In this document: positions 1 through 5,033 of the stretch, piece after piece
Layout of the letters: every line of letters starts with the position of its first letter
How positions within the stretch are numbered: the stretch's first letter is position 1
DNA from: Myxococcales bacterium
GTDB taxonomy: Bacteria; Myxococcota_A; Polyangia; Palsa-1104
Direction of reading: 5' to 3'
DNA length: 5,869 nt
NCBI GenBank assembly: GCA_023248835.1
Contig: JAHFDU010000258.1
Span: forward strand, 1 to 5,869
The notes under the pieces: model-generated
The model's database searches: none
What the model was told of the DNA's origin: nothing
Seen by the model: the letters and a program-made list of their open reading frames with translations, nothing else
Program-made: the position numbers and the translations under genes

Positions 1-313
1 ACAGCACCAGCGCCAGAAGCGGCGCACCGATCGCCACATCGATCGCGACGACCGAAAACGAGACATGATGCCCCGGGTGAAGATCGAGCGCGCCGTCGAA
101 GCGGACATCAAGAAACCGCCCAATCACACATTGCACGCCGAGACTCACCAACACCAGCACCAGGCCCATGCCATCGCTCAAGTGCTCGAATGGGTTCGAC
201 AGCTGGCGCCACAGCGGCGTTCTCTTCTCTAGCGCTGCCAGTAGCTCTTCGGCCTCTTCGGGTTGAATTTTCTTCTGCGCCAACAGATCGAGAACTTTTT
301 CTTTCGGCGTCAT
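1..313 (-). CDS. Membrane protein with N-terminal SHOCT-like hairpin, 3' end outside window (partial)
   Basis: 104 codons are visible, read from the ATG at 313 to the window edge; there is no stop codon. Residues 4-28 form a charged amphipathic helical hairpin resembling SHOCT/YvlB-type short domains (KVLDLLAQKKI then PEEAEELLAAL). Residues about 48-65 are a hydrophobic membrane segment, and a second hydrophobic stretch starts near residue 86 and runs off the edge. The start is well supported: AAGGAG (complement of 322-327) lies 8 nt before the ATG, and the ATG overlaps the stop of the upstream DUF2089 gene as ATGA (310-313), so the two are translationally coupled. The layout (cytosolic hairpin, then a membrane domain) recalls Yip1-like proteins found beside DUF2089 genes in other bacteria; that comparison is from memory. 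The specific function is unknown. A role as membrane partner of the DUF2089 protein is an inference from the coupling. Confidence 0.75.
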   Translation of the reverse strand, partial: MTPKEKVLDLLAQKKIQPEEAEELLAALEKRTPLWRQLSNPFEHLSDGMGLVLVLVSLGVQCVIGRFLDVRFDGALDLHPGHHVSFSVVAIDVAIGAPLLALVL

Positions 314-675
314 AGTCCAAGCTCCTTCAATCTCTTGGCTCCCTGCTTGGCGCTCAGCTGTCCTTTGGCGATGGCGTCGAGGATTTCGTGCCGCTTGCGA
401 TCGCCGCCGTCATGGCGAACTTTGAGTCGGGCGATGATGGCGTCGAGCTGATTGCGAATCGTCGGGTAGCTGAGCCCGCGCAAGGCGGCCATCTCTTTGA
501 GGCTGCCCGAGTGCTTGACAAACTCGACCACAAATTCGAGTTCGTCGGGCGGCAACTGTAAGAGCGGCGGCACTTCGAACTGACCATCGAGCTGCATCTG
601 ACAAGACGCACAGGACAGCCGCGTCACCTTCAACTCGGACGAACAGGCCGGACAATTTGAAACCAATCGCGCCAT
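310..675 (-). CDS. DUF2089 family zinc-ribbon / helix-turn-helix protein
   Basis: The 121-residue product has a zinc ribbon with C8-x2-C11 and C22-x2-C25 (NCPAC and LSCASC). A segment at about residues 41-87 follows that matches the DUF2089 helix-turn-helix pattern (a region ending LKEMAALRGLSYPTIRNQL). Last comes a C-terminal helical hairpin at about 97-119 (EILDAIAKGQL then SAKQGAKRLKEL) resembling SHOCT-type domains. This order and length fit DUF2089 proteins with a C-terminal extension. The family is uncharacterised, but the HTH suggests DNA binding and transcription control in the cytoplasm. The ATG at 675 is preceded by GAGG (complement of 682-685) and by a good promoter. It is the first gene of a two-gene unit with the membrane protein at 1-313, whose ATG overlaps its TGA. 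Possible autoregulation through the AT-rich upstream palindrome is an inference. Family assignment is confident; role is not. Confidence 0.88.
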   Translation of the reverse strand: MARLVSNCPACSSELKVTRLSCASCQMQLDGQFEVPPLLQLPPDELEFVVEFVKHSGSLKEMAALRGLSYPTIRNQLDAIIARLKVRHDGGDRKRHEILDAIAKGQLSAKQGAKRLKELGL

Positions 676-697
676 CGGTTGCCTCGCTTCGAAAGCA

Positions 698-725
698 AAT
701 CTACACTCGATCTTAACAATGTCAA
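698..725 (-). promoter_or_regulatory. Sigma-70-like promoter for the DUF2089 operon
   Basis: On the minus strand, a perfect TTGACA (complement of 720-725) is followed after 16 nt by TAGATT (complement of 698-703), which matches the -10 consensus at four of six positions. The predicted transcription start falls near 690, leaving a leader of about 15 nt with GAGG before the ATG at 675. DNA just upstream of the -35 (726-775) is strongly AT-rich, as expected of an UP element. It is the clearest promoter in the window. Confidence 0.65.
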
Positions 726-733
726 CACAAAAC

Positions 734-746
734 TAAATAATATTTA
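734..746. promoter_or_regulatory. 13-bp AT-rich palindrome upstream of the DUF2089 promoter (candidate operator)
   Basis: TAAATAATATTTA is a perfect palindrome around a central base. It sits 8 bp upstream of the -35 box of the DUF2089 promoter, inside an AT-rich tract (about 726-775) that contrasts with the GC-rich surroundings. It could be an operator, perhaps for autoregulation, or simply part of an UP element. AT-only palindromes of this length arise easily in AT-rich DNA, so confidence is low. Confidence 0.3.
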
Positions 747-775
747 TATTTTACTACGTTTTATTTATGTAGGTA

Positions 776-942
776 ATTGGGCCAGCGACGCCAACGATCC
801 GTAGATCGCGAGAATTAGGGCGACAAGCGGCTCCCGATGGCGAGGCGCCTAGGACTGAGGCCGAGGGAGTGTACGCGTCGGTACATGACCGAGGCCGACG
901 AACGACGGCAACGAAGCCAGCGGGACCGATCGTCGCCCGGGA
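776..942. repeat. Gene-free stretch with direct-repeat / hairpin element (candidate dispersed intergenic repeat)
   Basis: No convincing gene lies here. A 16-bp sequence at 853-868 (GACTGAGGCCGAGGGA) is repeated at 887-902 (GACCGAGGCCGACGAA) with 13 of 16 identities. Between them is a short hairpin, TGTAC (870-874) and GTACA (881-885), around a 6-nt loop. This repeat-hairpin-repeat layout, next to the 3' end of a gene, recalls multicopy intergenic elements in deltaproteobacterial-type genomes; that resemblance is from memory. The block ends about 40 bp from the stop of the minus-strand gene at 943, so it might also act on that transcript's 3' end. There is no U-tract typical of an intrinsic terminator. 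Copy number cannot be judged from one window. Confidence 0.4.
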
Positions 943-1569
943 CTAACGTTTCATTGCGGCGGCGCGCTTCTTGGCCAGCGACGCGGCTTCGAGCGCTTCG
1001 CCGGCTTTGGCCTTCTCTTCGAGCTGAATCGCCTGCGACAGGAATTCGACGTTCTTGTCGTCCTTCATCCGAGTAAACACCAGCAGCCCTTCGGAGGAGG
1101 CGAAACCGGTCGGCGAATTGATGGCGAAGGTGCCCTCGATGTCATACTGTTTGCCGATGGTGAGCGCCGGCGGCTTCTGCTTGGGCATCAAATAGTCAAC
1201 CACCATCAGCGCCTTTTCCTTCTTGGTGTCGGCCTTGTCACCGACGAAGAAATGCGGCTGATCGCAAAGCTTGCAGGTGTGGCCCTTCGGACAGACCGGG
1301 CATTGATAAATTTCCAGTAGCGTCGCCCTGACCTTGACCTCTTTGGTCAAATTCGCCGCTTTCTGCTTGCGCAGCCCATACACCGTCGGCACGCCGTCGG
1401 GATATTTCAGCGGAATGTCGGGCGGAGTAAACGCTGGCGGCGACGGCAAATCAACTTTGATCGGCGGCAGCTGGGTGTTGTCGTTCTGGGCCGCCATCAC
1501 GGCGCCGGACGAATTGTCGTTACAGGCGATGGTGAGTGCAAACGTCGTCAGTACGAGCGCTTTCATCAT
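943..1569 (-). CDS. Putative secreted protein or lipoprotein with a C-x2-C-x5-C-x2-C cluster
   Basis: The product is 208 residues from the ATG at 1569. The next codon is also ATG (1566), and in-frame ATG and TTG codons lie further upstream (1596, 1605). I chose the ATG pair because it places a short positive N-terminus directly before a hydrophobic signal (residues 4-15) ending at C16. The preceding residues T-I-A make an imperfect lipobox, so lipid attachment is possible but not certain. A Pro-rich linker spans about 35-55. A strand-rich domain then contains C90-x2-C93-x5-C99-x2-C102 (CPVC and CKLC), which may bind a metal or form disulfides; an OB-like fold is a guess from alternating hydrophobic strands (VKVRATLLEIYQ, QYDIEGTFAI). 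The C-terminus (about 178-208) is helical and rich in Ala, Lys and Glu. Similar proteins in myxobacteria come to mind, with no known function. No clear ribosome site precedes it. It is divergent from the lipoprotein gene at 1629. Confidence 0.75.
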   Translation of the reverse strand: MMKALVLTTFALTIACNDNSSGAVMAAQNDNTQLPPIKVDLPSPPAFTPPDIPLKYPDGVPTVYGLRKQKAANLTKEVKVRATLLEIYQCPVCPKGHTCKLCDQPHFFVGDKADTKKEKALMVVDYLMPKQKPPALTIGKQYDIEGTFAINSPTGFASSEGLLVFTRMKDDKNVEFLSQAIQLEEKAKAGEALEAASLAKKRAAAMKR

Positions 1570-1628
1570 GGCAAACTGGTAGCACAGCCATCCCATCTCT
1601 GCCAAGCGCTTTGCGTCGGGAAAAATCG

Positions 1629-1775
1629 ATGAAATATTCAGCGCTGTTTCTGGTTTTTGTGTTGGGTTGTGTTCATCAGCTGCCCAACCTCGGCAGCCAT
1701 GTCTATTCCGTCTCGGGCGCGATCGATCTAAAACTCAACTCGACGCCGGATGTCTACGTCGGTACGTTTCAGTAA
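1629..1775 (+). CDS. Small putative lipoprotein, 48 residues
   Basis: The ORF encodes a 14-residue signal (K2, then a hydrophobic run) ending in a good lipobox V11-L12-G13-C14. A 34-residue mature peptide follows with a mix of polar and beta-prone residues and no recognisable domain. A GGGA lies about 8 nt before the ATG. It is divergent from the Cys-rich protein gene, and only 59 bp (1570-1628) separate the two starts; I see no strong promoter in that gap. The signal and lipobox are seen in the sequence. That the gene is expressed is an inference, because a reading frame this short can arise by chance. The product would be exported and anchored to a membrane; nothing indicates a more specific role. 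Confidence 0.5.
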   Translation: MKYSALFLVFVLGCVHQLPNLGSHVYSVSGAIDLKLNSTPDVYVGTFQ

Positions 1776-1948
1776 ACAACATTCTATAATCAGACAATCA
1801 ATCATCCTTGCCGGCCGTCGACAGGGAGCGCATTTCCTGCCACCGGTAACCCCGTCGCTGCAAAATTTGCGCGATTCTGACTCGAATATCGTCCCTCGGC
1901 CCGGCACGACATCTGCAGAGTACAGGTGAACGTGGCACCGGAGGCGAT
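1776..1948 (+). promoter_or_regulatory. Leader region of the cytochrome operon
   Basis: This 173-bp non-coding stretch must hold the promoter of the operon if it is separate from the lipoprotein gene. An exact TATAAT occurs at 1785-1790, but no good -35 lies 15-18 bp upstream of it, so the promoter call is weak. A small hairpin, CAGGGA (1822-1827) with TTCCTG (1834-1839) around a 6-nt loop and including one G-T pair, could form in the leader RNA; it lacks a U-tract. GGAGG at 1940-1944 is the ribosome site for the first cytochrome gene, 4 nt before its ATG. I see no sigma-54 site or clear operator. Confidence 0.3.
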
Positions 1949-2275
1949 ATGCGAAGGCTACTTATAGCCGTGGTTTGGTGGCCCTTTTTTCTAGGCGCCG
2001 CGCGCGCAGAAGAGAACGGAAAACCGATCTATCAAGAGCACTGCGCCAAGTGTCACGGCAGCCGTGGCGATGGCAAGGGACCGGTGGGGCGTGCGCTCGA
2101 TCCGAAGCCGACCGATTTCACCTATGCGAAAGCCGATGATGCGGCTTGGTTCAAAGTCACCAAGTTTGGCACCAAGGCGGCGGGAAAATCGGACGGGATG
2201 GAGGGCTATGGAAAGCTCCTCACCGACGATCAAATTCGCGCTGTGCTGACGTACTGCAAGACTTTCAAACGTTGA
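1949..2275 (+). CDS. Periplasmic monoheme cytochrome c (class I)
   Basis: This 108-residue protein carries electrons in the periplasm. It has a signal peptide (RR start, hydrophobic residues 4-18, likely cut after A-R-A at residue 20) and then one heme site C32-A-K-C35-H36. The next residues (GSRGDGKGP) are typical of class I cytochromes of the SoxX/cbb3-subunit III style. M84, in SDGMEGYGKLL, is the likely sixth heme ligand, and the final helix (TDDQIRAVLTYCKTF) is typical of the family. C103 is an extra lone cysteine. The start is supported by GGAGG at 1940-1944 and by the signal peptide. It is the first gene of the operon, 17 bp before the porin-cytochrome gene. A role shuttling electrons between the inner-membrane complex and the outer-membrane protein encoded next is an inference from position. 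Confidence 0.9.
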   Translation: MRRLLIAVVWWPFFLGAARAEENGKPIYQEHCAKCHGSRGDGKGPVGRALDPKPTDFTYAKADDAAWFKVTKFGTKAAGKSDGMEGYGKLLTDDQIRAVLTYCKTFKR

Positions 2276-2280
2276 AAACA

Positions 2281-2286
2281 AAGGAG
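2281..2286 (+). promoter_or_regulatory. Ribosome binding site that fixes the porin-cytochrome start
   Basis: AAGGAG lies 6 nt before the ATG at 2293. The reading frame is open further upstream to an ATG at 2146, inside the cytochrome c gene. This site together with the signal peptide that begins at 2293 shows that 2293 is the true start and that the upstream 49 codons are not translated. Confidence 0.8.
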
Positions 2287-2292
2287 CGAGCG

Positions 2293-3561
2293 ATGGCGCC
2301 TAGATGGCTGACAACGATTTCCACTCTACTTTGCCTGCTGGTGTGTACCGCCGAGACGTGGTCGATGCCCAATTTCGGGCGGCGCGAGAATGTGCCCTGC
2401 GCCGCCTGCCACACTCAGGTGCCGCGGCTAAATCGCTTCGGCTACGAGTATCGTCGCGCCGGCTTTCGAATGCCGGAGAATATTGGAAAGGAGGACAAGC
2501 CGTTCAATTTCGGCGAGCTTTTCGCCGCGCGAGTTCAAACCAGCGTCGATTACAGCCACAGCGACAACAATGGCCAGTCGGCCGACAGCTTCGGATTCAA
2601 CTTTCGCGAGTTCACTATGTATCCGCTCAGCGGGTCGTGGGGGAAATATTTCTCGTCGCTGACTGAGCTGTCGCTGCTGCCCGAAGACTTTTTCGAGGTC
2701 GAAAACGCCTACGTGCGGGCCAATCTCGGCAAGCCGGATCATTTTGGCCATCTCCGCTTTGGCATCTTTCATCCCTTCGAGGGCTATGGCGCCTCGGATC
2801 GTCCGCTCGGAATTTCGCGCCCGCTGTTTCAGCGCACGGCGGCCAATTTCAACCAGTCGACTTTTTTCACCCCGTGGGGATTCGATCAGATGGGACTCGA
2901 GGGCGGATATACCTACAAGGGATTTTCCGCCAGCGTTACGGTGTTTAACGGCACGTTTGTCAAAGACGATGACGGTACGCTCAAGGGATTTCCGGCGCAG
3001 GGCGGTGCGCTGTTCAAAACGGCTACCGCGCCATCGTTAAACTATAAAGATTTTCAACTGTTCTTAAACCAGATGATCGGCGAGCGGGCTGGGCTTTCGG
3101 CATTCTACTATCACGGCACTCTTGACCTTGCCAAAGACCTTTCGATGCCGCTCGGCGCTGGCAATCTGTGGCGCAACCGCTTCGACCGTTTTTCGCTCTA
3201 TGCCTACGGTCAGGTGTGGAAGCATCTCGCACTTCAGGCCGGAGGGCAGCTCGGCATCGATCACTATTTCGACGCTGCGGAGGGTTCGACCAACAAGACG
3301 TTTCTTTCCGGCGGCGCATTTGGCGAAGTGCTGGTTCCGATCATTCCCGGTCTCACCGCCGGGGCGCGGTATGACTATTGCGATCCGGCGAGCAACAAAG
3401 ATGGCAACGAGATCCATGCGGCGACGGCAGTCATCAATTGGACCCATTCCACGGGGCTACAGCTCATCGGCGAGTACAGTTTCGTTGACACCGCGCTCGG
3501 CGCCGGCAAGAGCGATCGGCAAAATCATTCGCTTCAGCTGCGGATGATCTTTATTATGTGA
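2293..3561 (+). CDS. Outer-membrane porin-cytochrome c fusion (monoheme, Cyc2-like)
   Basis: The product is 422 residues. A signal peptide spans about residues 1-20 or 1-24. Immediately after it comes a short heme segment: MPNFGRRENVPCAACH, with the heme site C36-A-A-C39-H40, then PRLNRFGYEYRRAGFRM. The rest (about 70-422) alternates polar and hydrophobic or aromatic residues with Gly/Asp/Asn turns, as in a beta-barrel, and ends in a barrel-like strand (SLQLRMIFIM). This is the architecture of monoheme porin-cytochrome fusions such as Cyc2, where a heme domain plugged into a barrel passes electrons across the outer membrane. The PxFxR motif lies ten residues before the first heme Cys, as I recall it in Cyc2; here G29 replaces the usual Ala. 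Its length is in or near the Cyc2 range. Fe(II) oxidation is not proven, because related monoheme barrels of unknown function exist in non-iron bacteria. The Rieske gene starts 3 bp after its stop. Confidence 0.75.
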   Translation: MAPRWLTTISTLLCLLVCTAETWSMPNFGRRENVPCAACHTQVPRLNRFGYEYRRAGFRMPENIGKEDKPFNFGELFAARVQTSVDYSHSDNNGQSADSFGFNFREFTMYPLSGSWGKYFSSLTELSLLPEDFFEVENAYVRANLGKPDHFGHLRFGIFHPFEGYGASDRPLGISRPLFQRTAANFNQSTFFTPWGFDQMGLEGGYTYKGFSASVTVFNGTFVKDDDGTLKGFPAQGGALFKTATAPSLNYKDFQLFLNQMIGERAGLSAFYYHGTLDLAKDLSMPLGAGNLWRNRFDRFSLYAYGQVWKHLALQAGGQLGIDHYFDAAEGSTNKTFLSGGAFGEVLVPIIPGLTAGARYDYCDPASNKDGNEIHAATAVINWTHSTGLQLIGEYSFVDTALGAGKSDRQNHSLQLRMIFIM

Positions 3562-3564
3562 GGC

Positions 3565-4005
3565 ATGGAAACTCGGCGCAGTTTTCTCTCCCGCATTGCG
3601 ATGTGGACCAGTCTGGCGGTCAGCTACGGCGCGGCGGCTGCGTTCACGGGTCGCTTTCTGTTTCCGTCGAAGCCAACCAAGCGCACCCGCTCGATCTACG
3701 TTGGAAGATTCAGCGAACTGAAAGAGGGGGAAAGCAAACTGGTGACCGATTTGCGCGGCGTGCCGGTTCAGGTGGTACGCCAAGGCTCCGCGCTGCGGGC
3801 GCTGTCGACGGTGTGTCCTCATCTTGGCTGCCGGGTGCGCTGGGAAGCGGAAAAACAGCGCTTTTTCTGCCCTTGCCATAACGGAGTTTTTAATCGCGAG
3901 GGCGAGGTGGTGTCAGGGCCGCCGCCGCGCGGGCTCGATCGCTATGAGGTAGAAGTTGTCGCCGGCAATGTTTATCTGCGCATGCCGGAGCCCTCTGCCG
4001 CGTGA
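3565..4005 (+). CDS. Rieske [2Fe-2S] protein of a quinol:cytochrome c reductase
   Basis: This 146-residue subunit takes the first electron from quinol in cytochrome bc/b6f-type complexes. Residues T3-R4-R5-S6-F7-L8 form a twin-arginine (Tat) motif, and a hydrophobic segment (about 11-33) acts as uncleaved membrane anchor. The cluster is bound by C84 and H86 (CPHLGC) and C102 and H105 (CPCH), with C89 and C104 placed for the usual disulfide. The Pro loop is G118-P-P-P121. The sequence after the second motif is NGVF, where mitochondrial and b6f proteins have GSxY. Thus the Ser and Tyr that hydrogen-bond the cluster or its ligand are replaced by G107 and F109, which suggests a lower redox potential. 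The only SD-like sequence, GAGG (3560-3563), overlaps the previous stop and sits 1 nt from the ATG, too close for normal initiation. Translation by reinitiation after the porin stop is likely. The Tat motif at residues 3-8 supports this start. Confidence 0.95.
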   Translation: METRRSFLSRIAMWTSLAVSYGAAAAFTGRFLFPSKPTKRTRSIYVGRFSELKEGESKLVTDLRGVPVQVVRQGSALRALSTVCPHLGCRVRWEAEKQRFFCPCHNGVFNREGEVVSGPPPRGLDRYEVEVVAGNVYLRMPEPSAA

Positions 4006-5033
4006 TGGCTTGGTTGAAAGCACGAATTCCGGTCGATTTCGATCGACTGCGCGATCTGACCAATGAGCCGGTGCCCGGTCATCTCAAGCGTTGGTGGTTC
4101 GCGCTCGGTGGAATTCCGGCTTACCTCTTTTTGGTCCAAATCGCCACCGGCGTTTTGCTGATGTTGTATTATGTTCCTGAGCCTGGTCGCGCCTACGACA
4201 GTGTACGGCACATCTCGAGCGAAGTTGGTTTTGGCTGGTGGTTGCGCAGTCTACACAAGTGGTCGGCGAGCGGAATGATCGTCGCAGTTTGCTTGCACAC
4301 CCTGCGAGTGTTTTTCACCGGCGCCTACCGCAAACCTCGTGAACTAACCTGGGTGATTGGTTGCTGCCTGTTTTTTGCCACCCTGATGGCGGGGTTGTCC
4401 GGCTACTCGTTGGTCTATGAGCAGCTCTCCTACTGGGGGGCGACCGTCACTTCCAATCTTGCCGGCGCATTGCCGTGGATCGGCGGCTTCTTGGCGCGCC
4501 TGATTCGCGGCGGCGAAGAGGTGGGCGCGGCCACTCTGACCCGATTTTTTGTGGTGCACGTGGCGATCGTGCCGGCGGTGATCATGCTGCTGGTGGCGCT
4601 GCACATTGTGCTGGTGCGAGTGCACGGAATGACCGAGCTAAAATTCAAAAACGCCACCTCGGAACCGCGCTTTTTTCCATTCATCCCAGATCACCTGCTA
4701 ACCGAGTTGGCGATCGCGTTGATATTGATGATTGTGCTCAATGTACTCACCGTGCTGGCACCGGCCGGTCTTGGTGAGCGCGCCAATCCACAAGTGACGC
4801 CAGAGCACATTCGCCCCGAGTGGTACTTCTACTTTGCCTTTCGCTGGCTGAAACTGACCTCGCTCAAGGTTGGAGTGCTGGGCACCGGCGCCGCCGCATT
4901 GCTGATGGTGCTGTGGCCGGCGGTGGATGTTGGCCTCAAGCGACTGTCGCCGCGCCGCGAACTTTCGATTGCTTTTGGTGTTGCCGCTGTGCTGGTAGTC
5001 GTGGTCTTCACGATTTGGGAGGCGCTGGTCTGA
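4005..5033 (+). CDS. Cytochrome b of a bc/b6f-type complex, fused b6 and subunit IV form
   Basis: The 342-residue product holds both halves of the quinol-oxidising cytochrome b. Seven membrane helices can be read: about 32-54, 84-104, 115-137, 183-206, 231-252, 289-306 and 319-340, i.e. four b6-like plus three subunit-IV-like helices. Heme ligands are H84 and H98 in helix B and H185 and H200 in helix D. The 14 residues between the helix D histidines are the b6-type spacing (mitochondrial type has 13). The Qo motif PEWY is at 271-274. Strong b6-like blocks include LHKWSAS and YRKPRELTW. The position of the b6 cysteine that binds heme ci (before LGGI) is A33, so heme ci is probably not covalently held. 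The start overlaps the Rieske stop as TGATG (4003-4007); an in-frame GTG at 4002 is a possible alternative. The stop overlaps the next gene in the same way. Confidence 0.95.
   Translation: MAWLKARIPVDFDRLRDLTNEPVPGHLKRWWFALGGIPAYLFLVQIATGVLLMLYYVPEPGRAYDSVRHISSEVGFGWWLRSLHKWSASGMIVAVCLHTLRVFFTGAYRKPRELTWVIGCCLFFATLMAGLSGYSLVYEQLSYWGATVTSNLAGALPWIGGFLARLIRGGEEVGAATLTRFFVVHVAIVPAVIMLLVALHIVLVRVHGMTELKFKNATSEPRFFPFIPDHLLTELAIALILMIVLNVLTVLAPAGLGERANPQVTPEHIRPEWYFYFAFRWLKLTSLKVGVLGTGAAALLMVLWPAVDVGLKRLSPRRELSIAFGVAAVLVVVVFTIWEALV
5017..5022 (+). promoter_or_regulatory. Ribosome binding site for the multiheme cytochrome gene
   Basis: GGGAGG lies 10 nt before the ATG at 5033, inside the end of the cytochrome b gene. 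It supports that ATG, which overlaps the cytochrome b stop as TGATG (5031-5035), as the start of the multiheme gene. Confidence 0.65.

Noticed and set aside
780..983. Repeated GGCCAGCGACGC (780-791 and 972-983) as sign of duplicated gene end
   Set aside because: Only 12 bp match and the flanks diverge at once; chance in GC-rich DNA is enough to explain it.
837..1076. Arg-rich plus-strand frame
   Set aside because: It covers the intergenic repeat and the end of the Cys-rich protein gene; composition is that of an out-of-frame GC-rich read, with no ribosome site or domain.
1822..1839. Intrinsic terminator after the small lipoprotein gene
   Set aside because: The stem is only 6 bp with one G-T pair and has no T-tract; at best it is a minor leader hairpin.
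1932..1947. TGGCACCGGAGGCGAT as a sigma-54 promoter
   Set aside because: The -24-like part matches, but there is no GC at the proper -12 position, and it lies directly before the start codon over the ribosome site.
2146..2292. In-frame N-terminal extension of the porin-cytochrome to an upstream ATG
   Set aside because: It overlaps the cytochrome c gene and would bury the signal peptide; AAGGAG 6 nt before 2293 fixes the start there.
3457..3879. Minus-strand frame of 140 codons opposite the porin and Rieske genes
   Set aside because: It lies opposite well-supported Rieske motifs and has no recognisable domain.
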